Source: Deinococcales bacterium
Lineage (GTDB): Bacteria > Deinococcota > Deinococci > Deinococcales > JAAFIG01
Assembly: GCA_013298595.1 (NCBI GenBank)
Contig: JAAFIG010000003.1
Location: forward strand, 62,001-126,000
DNA: 64,000 nt
Reading direction: 5' to 3'
Position 1 is the first letter of the stretch. Every line of letters starts with the position of its first letter. A model generated the notes under the pieces. The model worked only from the letters and a program-made list of their open reading frames with translations, searched no databases and was not told the origin of the DNA. Below, in pieces: positions 26,280 to 34,487 of this stretch. A program made the position numbers and the translations under genes.

Positions 26280-27725
26280 ATGAGTATGGTCGAATCTTGG
26301 CGTGACCGTTTGTTTCCGGATACCACGGACTCAGCGGCGAAGCTATGGTTGACTTCTGCTGTGGTTTGGGGCGTAGTGGGTATGACTTTCGGTGTGTTTA
26401 TGGCAATTCTGTTTGTCTTTCCAGAATTTACCAAAGGCGTGCCTTGGTTGTCGTTTTCTCGTATTCGTCCTTCACATGTCAATACTGTGGTCATGTCGTG
26501 GGTTTCGATGGCAAGTATTGGTTCAATGTTTTATATGTTGCCACGCTTAGTCAAAACTCCGCTGCATAGTGAACGTTTAGCCAATATCGTCGGTTGGTCG
26601 TGGAATGCGTTTGCATTATGTATTCCTCTAACGCTTTTAAATGGTTTATCTGAAGGGCGCGAGTGGGCAGAGTTGATCGCACCAATGGACTGGTGGATGC
26701 TTGTTAACCTTGGCTTAGTGGGTTACTTAACCTTTGCCACAGTAGCAAACCGCAAAGAGCCACAACTCTACGTTTCGGTCTGGTACTGGATGGGTTCGAT
26801 GGTTGGTATGACCTTAGTCTGGATTGTTGGGAACCGAACCTTCATTCCGTTAGATGGCTTAAACGATGCTATTGCTAATTGGTTCTATGCTCACGATGTG
26901 CTCGGGCTTTGGATCACCACAATGGGTATTGGCATTATTTATTACTTATTACCAAAATTAACGGCTGGCAAAAATGGCGAACCAGGCAATCCTGTGTTTT
27001 CCCACAAAATGTCTTTAATTGGTTTCTGGGGCAATTTTGCTTTTTACACTGGTATTGGTGCTCACCATATTATTCAGTCCCCTGTTCCAGAATGGCTGAA
27101 AGCCTTTGCGATTGCCTCGAGCGTTCTCATGAGTATCCCTGTGTACTCGGCAAGTGCGAATTTCTTTTTGTCCACTCAAGGTCGTTGGGAAAACCTCGCT
27201 TGGAATTTACCACTGCGTTTTGTGACTTTTGGTTGGATTATGTACGCTTTATCCAGTTTCCAAGGTAGTTTACAAGCGGTACGCTCAATCAACTGGTATC
27301 AACACTTTACTGGCATCGTTTCGGCACACGCTCACTTAGCCATGCTTGGTGGTTTTAGTGTGGTGCTGTTCGCCAGTATTTATTATTGTATTCCGCGTTT
27401 ATACAATGTCGAATGGTACTCTAAGAAATTGGTTGTGGTGCACTTTTGGACTTTTACTGTTTCCTTTGTCATGTTTTTCTTGGTCTGGACAACCATGGGA
27501 TTTGTGCAAGCCACCAGTTGGGTGATGGGCATTAACGTTCAACAAACTGTGCCTTTTTTACAACCATTTACTTTCACTCGTATGATTGCTGCGGTTTCAA
27601 TGATTTTCTCGGTGTACATTTTTGCCTATAACTTATTGCAAACTGTTCGCTCTGCTAAACGTGCCCAAGCCACTTCTCGAGTAATATTTCCTTCACCAGT
27701 TGCCCCAGCAGCGGCGGACGATTAG
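26280..27725 (+). CDS. ccoN: cbb3-type cytochrome c oxidase, catalytic subunit I
   Basis: A 481-residue heme-copper oxidase core with about twelve membrane helices. Visible ligands are RPSHVNT (heme), YAHDVLGLW and the GAHHIIQSP pair (CuB region), and SAHAHLAMLGG (heme b and b3). The TGIGAHHIIQSPVPEW stretch is typical of CcoN rather than of aa3 oxidases. It reduces oxygen to water in the membrane with high affinity. It is the first gene of a plus-strand operon of at least twelve genes. The Shine-Dalgarno is GGTGGAG. Only two CTCGAG sites occur in 1.4 kb, far below the window's norm. Confidence 0.93.
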   Translation: MSMVESWRDRLFPDTTDSAAKLWLTSAVVWGVVGMTFGVFMAILFVFPEFTKGVPWLSFSRIRPSHVNTVVMSWVSMASIGSMFYMLPRLVKTPLHSERLANIVGWSWNAFALCIPLTLLNGLSEGREWAELIAPMDWWMLVNLGLVGYLTFATVANRKEPQLYVSVWYWMGSMVGMTLVWIVGNRTFIPLDGLNDAIANWFYAHDVLGLWITTMGIGIIYYLLPKLTAGKNGEPGNPVFSHKMSLIGFWGNFAFYTGIGAHHIIQSPVPEWLKAFAIASSVLMSIPVYSASANFFLSTQGRWENLAWNLPLRFVTFGWIMYALSSFQGSLQAVRSINWYQHFTGIVSAHAHLAMLGGFSVVLFASIYYCIPRLYNVEWYSKKLVVVHFWTFTVSFVMFFLVWTTMGFVQATSWVMGINVQQTVPFLQPFTFTRMIAAVSMIFSVYIFAYNLLQTVRSAKRAQATSRVIFPSPVAPAAADD

Positions 27726-27733
27726 GGGTTTGT

Positions 27734-28657
27734 ATGTTAAATGCCAAAAATGCAATTATTGGATTGATGTTTATGCTACTGGTCACAGGTGTTACCAGTT
27801 TAGTGGTGGTTGTACCAGCAGCCACCTTTAACCCAGAACCAACCCCTGGTTTACGCAATTATACCCAAGCTGAGTTGCGTGGACGAGAAGTCTTTAAGCG
27901 CGAGAATTGCTATGTGTGCCATAGCCAATTTGTGCGTTTCCAAGACGAAGGTGTTGGACCAACTTCTCAGGCTGGCGATTTTGCTTACGATAATTCCAAC
28001 CTTTTAGGCACGTTACGCAATGGACCTGATTTATCTTACGAAGGTGGTTTATACCCCGACGAATGGCACATTGGTCACTTAAAAGCCCCTCGTTCGTACT
28101 TACCAGGCAGTTATATGCCAAGTTATAGTTACCTCTCCAACACCGATATCAAAGACCTTGTCGCCTTTATTCAAAGCCTTGGGACACGTAACACCCGAGC
28201 TTGGGATACCAAAGATGTCAATGTGCCAGAAAAGTACCGCAACCTCAAATCGCCTTTGGGGCAAAGTGTGGCAAATATTGGTGCTGGACGCGGTATTTAC
28301 GCCCAAAATTGTCAGGCTTGCCACGGCTTTGAAGGTCGCGCCGATGTGCCATTGGCAAAAATGTTTTACCCAAAACCGGCTGCTAATTTTCACTTACCTC
28401 GTTACAAGGATTTCACCGATGGTCACTGGTTCAACAAAGTGGCTCGAGGTGTGCCTGGTACCCGTATGCCCCGTTGGGATCTCATTCTCAATTCTGAGCA
28501 AATCTGGTATGTCGTTACTTACTTAAAATCTTTAGCCGCTGACCAAGATTTGGTACCTAAAGCTGGACGCGAGAAGTACTACGATAAGAGCGTTCTGCAA
28601 CCTGGCGAGATCGAACGTGATTACAAAGATGCTCCTAAAGCAGGTAAAGGACACTAA
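27734..28657 (+). CDS. CcoO-like subunit fused to a second cytochrome c domain
   Basis: A 307-residue protein with an N-terminal membrane anchor, a CcoO-like domain with heme motif CYVCH (Cys59, Cys62, His63) and the CcoO hallmarks LRNGPDLSYEGG, WHIGHL and MPSY, followed by a second cytochrome c domain with CQACH (about residues 193-197) and axial Met in GTRMPRW. The second domain resembles the heme domains of CcoP. Canonical cbb3 oxidases have separate CcoO (one heme) and CcoP (two hemes); here one diheme protein seems to replace both. The start lies 9 nt after ccoN. The next gene overlaps at TAATG. Confidence 0.88.
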   Translation: MLNAKNAIIGLMFMLLVTGVTSLVVVVPAATFNPEPTPGLRNYTQAELRGREVFKRENCYVCHSQFVRFQDEGVGPTSQAGDFAYDNSNLLGTLRNGPDLSYEGGLYPDEWHIGHLKAPRSYLPGSYMPSYSYLSNTDIKDLVAFIQSLGTRNTRAWDTKDVNVPEKYRNLKSPLGQSVANIGAGRGIYAQNCQACHGFEGRADVPLAKMFYPKPAANFHLPRYKDFTDGHWFNKVARGVPGTRMPRWDLILNSEQIWYVVTYLKSLAADQDLVPKAGREKYYDKSVLQPGEIERDYKDAPKAGKGH

Positions 28658-28926
28658 TGCAACGCTTTTTTCGTGCAGCATTGCTCTCGAGTCTGTTCTC
28701 GAGTCTTGCCTTTGCCGATCATGTGCCTGGTGTGGGCTTAAATTACAGTGGTACTTGGGTGGTTGTAATTGCAGTGGCTGTGATTTTTTCTTTACTGATT
28801 TTATCTTTGTTATGGGCGTACTTAGATGGTCAGTTTAGTAATGCCGAACGTGTTAAATATGGTGTGACAGTTGCAGATGATTCGTTTATCCCAAGTATCG
28901 AACGTCCTGAAGTCAAGGCTTCTTAA
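28657..28926 (+). CDS. Small oxidase-associated membrane protein
   Basis: An 89-residue protein with a cleavable-looking N-terminal signal (ending SLAFAD) and one strong membrane helix (residues about 32-55), with a polar C-terminal tail. It lies where ccoQ-type small subunits are found but shows no clear similarity to CcoQ. It overlaps the preceding stop (TAATG). A small structural or assembly subunit of the oxidase is the likely role. Confidence 0.7.
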   Translation: MQRFFRAALLSSLFSSLAFADHVPGVGLNYSGTWVVVIAVAVIFSLLILSLLWAYLDGQFSNAERVKYGVTVADDSFIPSIERPEVKAS

Positions 28927-28940
28927 TCTCGAGGTGATTT

Positions 28941-29105
28941 ATGGCAGACCAAAAAGATAGTTCAACCCAAGATCATGACGATCACACCCACGAGATTGCA
29001 GGTATTCGTGTTGGTGAACGTAATGTTCCTGCATCGGTGATTGCTGTGTTTATTTTCGTTTTGTTTTTTGCATTAATTTCGTGGATTGCACCGCAGGGGT
29101 TTTAA
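28941..29105 (+). CDS. 54-residue single-helix membrane protein
   Basis: ATG at 28941 preceded by a GAGGTG Shine-Dalgarno formed by CTCGAGGTG, stop TAA at 29103-29105 overlapping the next start by one base. The product has a His/Asp-rich N-terminus (QDHDDHTHE), one hydrophobic helix (about 30-48) and ends IAPQGF. The tight spacing on both sides makes it a real gene. It is probably a small subunit of the oxidase; the His-rich segment might bind copper, which is a guess. Confidence 0.75.
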   Translation: MADQKDSSTQDHDDHTHEIAGIRVGERNVPASVIAVFIFVLFFALISWIAPQGF

Positions 29106-30115
29106 TGAAAAAAATCATGCAGTTTCTCCTCATTTCGAGTTTGGCAGCTTGTAGTTTGCCAAGTAAACTCAGTGTGGATACGCCAGATACTTCAGCCGTG
29201 GAAAAAGGTTCGATTTCGTTGCGTGAAGGTGCTAAGAATCTCGAGATCACACCAAAAGAAGGCGAGTATGCTTGGAAGTACCATAAGTACCCCGAGGATT
29301 ACAAAATAGATTTATCAAACCGCGACCCTGACAATAAAACCTATATGTCTGGTCGTGAAATTACCTACCGCGCCAATGCCGAAGGGCAACCAAAAATGGA
29401 TACGGCACTGGCAGAAGCTGGTTCGTATGCAGGTCCGTGGATTGAAGGCGAAGAAGCCTTGTTATTGCCCGTTGGCTACCCTAATGTCGTATTTGGCGAT
29501 GCTTTAATTAAAGTGTTAGGGTCTGAAATCAAACCCGAAATGCTTCCAACGCTCGAAGAAAGTCCATTCCAAGGGTTTTTAAAACTACAAGAATTAGGTC
29601 GGGATGCAGCAGGTAAGTACCGTACTGTGCCTGTGGAAATCAGCGGCGTAACCAACCCTTCAACTGGTAATGCCGAAGTGGCTGTTTATGATGTCCAACT
29701 CGATAAAGAAGCACTGTGGAGTCTGACCTATGCGTTATACCGCAAAATTCAACCTGATTTTTCGGTGCGTATCCCAACAAAAGATGATCCGAAGAAATTA
29801 GTAGATGGCGCTTTGGTTTTTGGTAATTGCAACATGTGCCACGGTTCTGATGGATGGGGCTTAGGCAAAAGTGGGCATAAATTACAACCACACCCAGCCA
29901 ATTTTCACGAACCACGACGTTTATTTAATCGCTCTGATACAAAACTCCGCGAAGTTTTGCGCCACGGTGTTTATGGCAGTGCAATGCCACCTTGGGGTGA
30001 TAAATTATCCGACGCAGAAATTAATCATGTGGTTGCGTACCTCAGAGCTTTTTCTTACTCCTCGAGTCCACCCGTTTTTAATATTAAACCACGTTTTAAG
30101 GGAGGTCAGCAATGA
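29105..30115 (+). CDS. Monoheme cytochrome c lipoprotein
   Basis: A 336-residue protein starting with a lipoprotein signal (lipobox SLAAC). The first 230 residues are an unrecognised soluble domain; the C-terminal domain is a class I cytochrome c with CNMCH and axial Met in GSAMPPWG. It would be tethered on the periplasmic side and carry electrons between the Rieske/cytochrome b complex and the oxidase. The start is the ATG that overlaps the stop of the 54-residue gene; the Rieske gene follows with a 4-nt overlap. Confidence 0.88.
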   Translation: MKKIMQFLLISSLAACSLPSKLSVDTPDTSAVEKGSISLREGAKNLEITPKEGEYAWKYHKYPEDYKIDLSNRDPDNKTYMSGREITYRANAEGQPKMDTALAEAGSYAGPWIEGEEALLLPVGYPNVVFGDALIKVLGSEIKPEMLPTLEESPFQGFLKLQELGRDAAGKYRTVPVEISGVTNPSTGNAEVAVYDVQLDKEALWSLTYALYRKIQPDFSVRIPTKDDPKKLVDGALVFGNCNMCHGSDGWGLGKSGHKLQPHPANFHEPRRLFNRSDTKLREVLRHGVYGSAMPPWGDKLSDAEINHVVAYLRAFSYSSSPPVFNIKPRFKGGQQ

Positions 30116-30777
30116 TTGACCGCAGAAGTGTTCTCAAAGGCTTTGTCAAAAATGCCACCATCTTGCCAATTCTCGCTGTCGTAGGTGGCGTTGGCACAGC
30201 CTTGTTATCGTATCTCAAGCCAACGTGGAAATTTGGTGATTTACCAAGTACCGAAAAACCCTTAAATAAGGATAAAGTTGTCGGTACGCTCGAGGAATTT
30301 GCCAAGGATTACGATTTCAAAGAATTTATTTTCACCCAAGTAACCGTCGAATACTCAGCTCGAGGTCGGGCAGCCACAGATATTCTTGGGTATGCTGTTC
30401 GTATTCCAAACGATAGCTTAAAAGCGGCTGATGTTGGCGTTGGACCGAGTGGTTTACGCCGAGGGTACGGTGAAACCGAGTACAAGGGGCAAAAGTACAG
30501 CATTGTTGTGGTCTCGAGAATTTGTGCACATCTGGGGTGTATTTTTGAGTATCACACACCAGAGCAAGTCTGTTCTGGATTTAATTATTGTGGTGGTAAA
30601 ACACCAATGTTCTCTTGCCCGTGTCATTTGTCAGTTTACGATCCTGCCCAACAACAAGACGTTCCTGGTGCAGGTGTTTTAGCAGGCAAAGTCGTTTCTG
30701 GTCCAGCACCTCGTACCCCGTTCCCTTTTGATTTTGAAATCAAGGGCAATCAGATTGTCGTCAAGAGTTACGGCTAA
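30112..30777 (+). CDS. Rieske iron-sulfur protein of a bc-type complex
   Basis: A 221-residue protein with a twin-arginine motif DRRSVLKG and an uncleaved N-terminal membrane helix, then the Rieske domain: box 1 CAHLGC (ligands Cys138, His140) and box 2 CPCHLS (ligands Cys169, His172), with Cys143 and Cys171 as the disulfide pair. The loop between the boxes carries an insertion with two more cysteines (154 and 160), unusual for bc-complex Rieske proteins. It is the high-potential acceptor of quinol electrons. Shine-Dalgarno GGAGGT and a 4-nt overlap with the cytochrome c gene show coupling. Confidence 0.92.
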   Translation: MIDRRSVLKGFVKNATILPILAVVGGVGTALLSYLKPTWKFGDLPSTEKPLNKDKVVGTLEEFAKDYDFKEFIFTQVTVEYSARGRAATDILGYAVRIPNDSLKAADVGVGPSGLRRGYGETEYKGQKYSIVVVSRICAHLGCIFEYHTPEQVCSGFNYCGGKTPMFSCPCHLSVYDPAQQQDVPGAGVLAGKVVSGPAPRTPFPFDFEIKGNQIVVKSYG

Positions 30778-30793
30778 AAGGAGGAATTGAATT

Positions 30794-32110
30794 ATGGCAG
30801 CTCCCGCAGTTCCAACCAAGAAAGCCACTCCACATGTTGGGCAAAAAATTGCTCAGTGGTGGACAAAAAGTGCTCGTAACTTAGACCTGTTTGATGAAAA
30901 TCAAACTGATCGTGTTTTAACCGACCCTTGGTACATGTTGGGTGGTATGGCATTGTTGTTTTGGTATATCACCATTGCCACTGGTACTGTTTTAATGTTT
31001 TTCTATGTGCCTGATACTTACCAAGCTTGGCGTAGTGTGCGCGGTATTTTTGAAGGCGAACAAGGCTTCTTAGTCGCACTCATCCGCAATATGCACAAGT
31101 ATGGTGCTGATGCTCTGATTATTGCTTTAACCATGCGAATTTACCGCATGTATTTCCGTGGGGAATTCAAAAACTATAATCAGCTTTCCTACATGGTGAC
31201 AATTATTGGTTTGATTCTTGCCATGTTTAGTGGTTTGACTGGTTACTTACTGATTTGGAATCAACGCGCACTTTGGGCAACTAAGGTCTTTGCTACTTTC
31301 CCAACTTTTGTAGATGATTTCCATAGTATTCCAACGATTAAAGTTTTTATGGCACCCGTTGCTTACATCCTTGAACATACTTTATCAAATCTTAAAATTG
31401 GGGCTTTAACAGCTAATTTTATGTTGGCTGGTCAGAGTATTGGTGACGCAACACTAACGCGTTTTTACAGTGCCCATTTTATGCTTTCAATTTTAGCGAT
31501 TGTGGCTATCGAAGCTTACTTTGCTCGTAAAGGACGTGGTGGCAAAATTGGTGAAGCAGCAGCTGGTGGTGGTGCAGGGCGTTTCAAGCGAATTAATATG
31601 CCTTGGTTTGCGGTGCTGTTTTGCTTTATTGTGTTAATTGTCATTTCAATTTGGATGCCAGTAGATACGGGTAGTCCCGCCAATTACAACGTCACACCAA
31701 ACCCAATTTTATCTGATTGGTACTTTTTGGGCTTATACCAAATGATGAAATGGTGGAAACCTGCTGTAGCCACACTGCAAACCATTTTGTTACCACTGGC
31801 AGCATTTGCTGTGGTTTTCCTCGATTACAGCCCAGAACGCAGCCCTTGGAAACGCCCATTCTGGACGATGGTAGGAATTTATGGATTGGTTTCTTGGTTG
31901 GCTTTTAGCATTCTGATTATTCTTAATATTGCTGATATCAAACGCGACCCACCATATGTATATCTGGTCTCGATGATTATGCTGGCTGTTGGCGCAATTT
32001 GGCATTGGGTTTACAAAGCAGGCGAACGTCGCACACGCAAGAAACTCGAGGCAGAAAAAGCGGCAAAAGCAGCCCTTGCTGCGGCTGCAACCCCACAAGC
32101 TGCCGATTAA
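30794..32110 (+). CDS. Full-length cytochrome b lacking both heme bH histidines
   Basis: A 438-residue membrane protein aligned by eye with mitochondrial and b6-type cytochrome b: four N-terminal helices plus the C-terminal domain with a PEWY-like Qo motif (SDWY, residues 307-310). Helix B keeps the p-side heme ligand His101, but the position 14 residues later, normally His, is Arg115; helix D keeps His228, but the position 14 later is Tyr242. Both ligands of the n-side heme bH are thus replaced while heme bL ligands remain. The C-terminus is an Ala/Lys-rich tail. Only one CTCGAG occurs in the gene. Confidence 0.9.
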   Translation: MAAPAVPTKKATPHVGQKIAQWWTKSARNLDLFDENQTDRVLTDPWYMLGGMALLFWYITIATGTVLMFFYVPDTYQAWRSVRGIFEGEQGFLVALIRNMHKYGADALIIALTMRIYRMYFRGEFKNYNQLSYMVTIIGLILAMFSGLTGYLLIWNQRALWATKVFATFPTFVDDFHSIPTIKVFMAPVAYILEHTLSNLKIGALTANFMLAGQSIGDATLTRFYSAHFMLSILAIVAIEAYFARKGRGGKIGEAAAGGGAGRFKRINMPWFAVLFCFIVLIVISIWMPVDTGSPANYNVTPNPILSDWYFLGLYQMMKWWKPAVATLQTILLPLAAFAVVFLDYSPERSPWKRPFWTMVGIYGLVSWLAFSILIILNIADIKRDPPYVYLVSMIMLAVGAIWHWVYKAGERRTRKKLEAEKAAKAALAAAATPQAAD

Positions 32111-32140
32111 CCTCTCCCCTATTTATTAAAGGAAACCATC

Positions 32141-32446
32141 ATGAAAGGAAGCACTTGGCTCGTTACGTTGGTCACATTTGTGGCAGGCATTGTTGTGTTC
32201 TCGAGTGGGTATGCCGAAGTAGTGCGGTATCTCGAGCGTCCAACATGGGTTGGGTTGGCTTTGATTGCTTTCTGGTTTGTTTTGCTAATTTTTCTAGTGG
32301 TGAGTCTTGGTTTTATTATGTACGCTGTGGATCGTAAAGCAGGCAATGTGAAAGTGAAAATTTCTGTATTTGAAAAATTACTTGGGTACAAAGCAGATGC
32401 TGTTCTGCCTGAAGCTCGAGTGAAAAGTGATAAGGAGCAAGCATGA
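32141..32446 (+). CDS. Small two-helix membrane subunit of the respiratory complex
   Basis: A 101-residue protein with two hydrophobic helices (about 7-24 and 38-64) and a basic, Val/Lys-rich cytoplasmic end. I recognise no family. An AAAGGAAA-type ribosome site precedes it and the next gene overlaps by 4 nt, placing it firmly within the operon. Confidence 0.7.
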   Translation: MKGSTWLVTLVTFVAGIVVFSSGYAEVVRYLERPTWVGLALIAFWFVLLIFLVVSLGFIMYAVDRKAGNVKVKISVFEKLLGYKADAVLPEARVKSDKEQA

Positions 32447-32811
32447 AGACCATTTTTGCCATTTTGCTGGTGTTAGCTGCGTTGGGATTCGCACCTCTCA
32501 CCATTGGTGCGTTTGCACATAGCAACCCAGATTTTGGCACCGTAGAAACTGCTTTAACCAGCAGCAACCCATATATTGTTCGTGCTGACGCTGCCCCTGC
32601 CTTGCCAGGCTTTGTGGTCAGTATTGTCAAAGGTATTCGTGATCTCGAGGGAGCCATTTCTAATGCTGCATTGCCGCAACTTAAAAGCAATCCATTTGAA
32701 CGTGGTTTTGCTTATATGGGTATCACTGTTTTACTGACAGCTATTGCTTCGGCTTTACTGGCAGATACTCGTAGTCAAACGCTGGTTAAACCCGGCAGAA
32801 AGGCGGCGTAA
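32443..32811 (+). CDS. Small membrane protein of the respiratory complex
   Basis: A 122-residue protein with a hydrophobic N-terminal segment (1-25), a polar loop of about 65 residues and a second membrane helix (about 90-110). The loop would face the periplasm. No heme or iron-sulfur motif is present. It ends one base before the ATG of the cytochrome b-ferredoxin gene. Confidence 0.7.
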   Translation: MKTIFAILLVLAALGFAPLTIGAFAHSNPDFGTVETALTSSNPYIVRADAAPALPGFVVSIVKGIRDLEGAISNAALPQLKSNPFERGFAYMGITVLLTAIASALLADTRSQTLVKPGRKAA

Positions 32812-33999
32812 ATGGCAGGCTATAGTGCAGATCAAGCGCCAACCAGCCGCGATAAGGGATTTGACGCTGGCTTAGATGGTATCCACAAAGCTGTGGTATC
32901 TGTAGATAAAGCCATTAATAAAGTCATTCCCGAAGAATTCAACCCATTTTATTATCTTGGTGGAATCACCAATTTGTTATGGGTTTTACTGGTGCCATCA
33001 GGTATTTTTCTTTGGTTTTATTACAAACCAACCACAGCTGAGGCTTTCTCGAGCGTGGATTACTTAACTGCTCAGGTGTTCTTTGGTGGTGTGATTCGTG
33101 GTATTCACCGTTACGCAGGTAATGGCATGATTTTGATGGCGATACTGCATATGTTACGGAATTTCTTTACTGACCGTTACCGAGGCTTCCGTGATATTCC
33201 TTGGGTTTCGGGTGTTATCTTGTTATTCCTAACAGGCTTTATCGGTTTAACTGGTTACTTACTGGTCTGGGATCAACGCGCCTTAGTAATTACCGACGCT
33301 TTGGTACAAATCCTCAAAAGCCTTGACTTGGTGATTGCTGGACTGGGCACTTGGTTTGCCCAAGCCTTGATTGGTGGCGACGAACCCAATAACCTAACCT
33401 TAGCCCGCATGTTATTTTTACACGTTGGACCAGCAGTTATGGTTTTCTTTTTCTTGTGGGTGCATTACTTGCGTTTGCACCGACCAAAAATCTGGCCTCC
33501 AATGTTTGTAACCTTACTAACTATCGGTGCAGTGTTATTAGCCGCTGGTCTTGCTCCACTCGAGAAAACCTTACCAGCCACGCAGCCCTTTGTTGAAGGT
33601 CAAACCGCATTGGTTTACGATATTTTCTACTTGTTACCTGTATTGGCACTCTCGAGTCTGAGTGCTCCTGCTGTGATGGCAATTTTGCTGGCATTGTTTG
33701 CTGTGATGTTTATTCTGCCTTGGCTACCAGCTAAAAAGCACCGTTACATCAATGTGGCAACGGTTACCCCAGAAAACTGCACTGGTTGCCAACTTTGCGC
33801 CATAGATTGCCCTTTCGATGCCATTATTATGGTTCAAGGCTCAAACCCGAATCCGCGTTATAGCGAATTAGCTGTGGTCAACGATGACAAATGTGCTGAG
33901 TGTGGAATTTGTGTTGGCGCTTGCCCTTTCCATGCAATTAACCTTCCTTTGATGGATGAATACGCGATACGCGATAAGGTGGTGGCATTACTTAAATGA
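32812..33999 (+). CDS. Cytochrome b fused to a 2x[4Fe-4S] ferredoxin domain
   Basis: A 395-residue protein. The membrane part has four helices with all heme ligands: His99 and His113 in helix B, His204 and His218 in helix D, so two hemes b are expected. Three further hydrophobic segments follow, but where the PEWY motif should stand the sequence reads YDIFYLLP, so a normal Qo site is unlikely. The C-terminal domain (about 312-380) is a bacterial ferredoxin with CxxCxxCxxxC twice (Cys323/326/329/333 and Cys361/364/367/371). The clusters would face the cytoplasm. It overlaps the following MvhD-like gene by 4 nt. Confidence 0.93.
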   Translation: MAGYSADQAPTSRDKGFDAGLDGIHKAVVSVDKAINKVIPEEFNPFYYLGGITNLLWVLLVPSGIFLWFYYKPTTAEAFSSVDYLTAQVFFGGVIRGIHRYAGNGMILMAILHMLRNFFTDRYRGFRDIPWVSGVILLFLTGFIGLTGYLLVWDQRALVITDALVQILKSLDLVIAGLGTWFAQALIGGDEPNNLTLARMLFLHVGPAVMVFFFLWVHYLRLHRPKIWPPMFVTLLTIGAVLLAAGLAPLEKTLPATQPFVEGQTALVYDIFYLLPVLALSSLSAPAVMAILLALFAVMFILPWLPAKKHRYINVATVTPENCTGCQLCAIDCPFDAIIMVQGSNPNPRYSELAVVNDDKCAECGICVGACPFHAINLPLMDEYAIRDKVVALLK

Positions 34000-34484
34000 C
34001 AAGCACATCTGATACAACTCAACCCAATGTCCTAGCCCAAAATGGCAAACCAAAAATCCTTGGTTTCTTATGCGAATGGAGCTTAGGACGCACCGATCAT
34101 ATCCACGAAGATGGCACAGTCAAAGGTATGGAGCACATCAAAACCATTAAAATTCCATGCAGTGGTTTTGTTAAAACCGAATGGGTGACAGTTGCTTTTG
34201 AAAATGGCGCACAAGGCGTTTTTATTCTTGGATGTCCACTAGGCGATTGCCATTTTAATGAAGGCAACTTCATTATTAACGGACGACTCGAGCAACACGT
34301 TGGACGTTTAGTCAACCGTAAAATTGTGGACGATTCAGGTCGGGTTGCCGAACTGTACTTAGGCGCAACGGGTAACAACGATTTCTTTGGTCAACTCGAA
34401 GATTTTACTAAGTACATTGAAGCCTTGCCGCCATTGGTGGTGGCTGCTAAAAAACCACGCGCTGCTGCCGCGAAAAAGGAGTAA
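33996..34484 (+). CDS. MvhD/FlpD-like iron-sulfur protein
   Basis: A 162-residue cytoplasmic protein matching the hydrogenase iron-sulfur subunit family (MvhD, FlpD), which hands electrons between a dehydrogenase and heterodisulfide reductase in methanogens. Visible motifs are FLCEWS (Cys26; the usual second Cys of CxxC is Ser29), IPCSGFV (Cys55) and LGCPLGDCHFNEGN (Cys80, Cys85). Four cysteines remain, enough for one [2Fe-2S] cluster. An Ala/Lys-rich tail ends the protein. Its 4-nt overlap with the cytochrome b-ferredoxin gene suggests direct contact with the ferredoxin domain. No hydrogenase or HdrA is in the window. Confidence 0.85.
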   Translation: MTSTSDTTQPNVLAQNGKPKILGFLCEWSLGRTDHIHEDGTVKGMEHIKTIKIPCSGFVKTEWVTVAFENGAQGVFILGCPLGDCHFNEGNFIINGRLEQHVGRLVNRKIVDDSGRVAELYLGATGNNDFFGQLEDFTKYIEALPPLVVAAKKPRAAAAKKE

Positions 34485-34487
34485 GCC

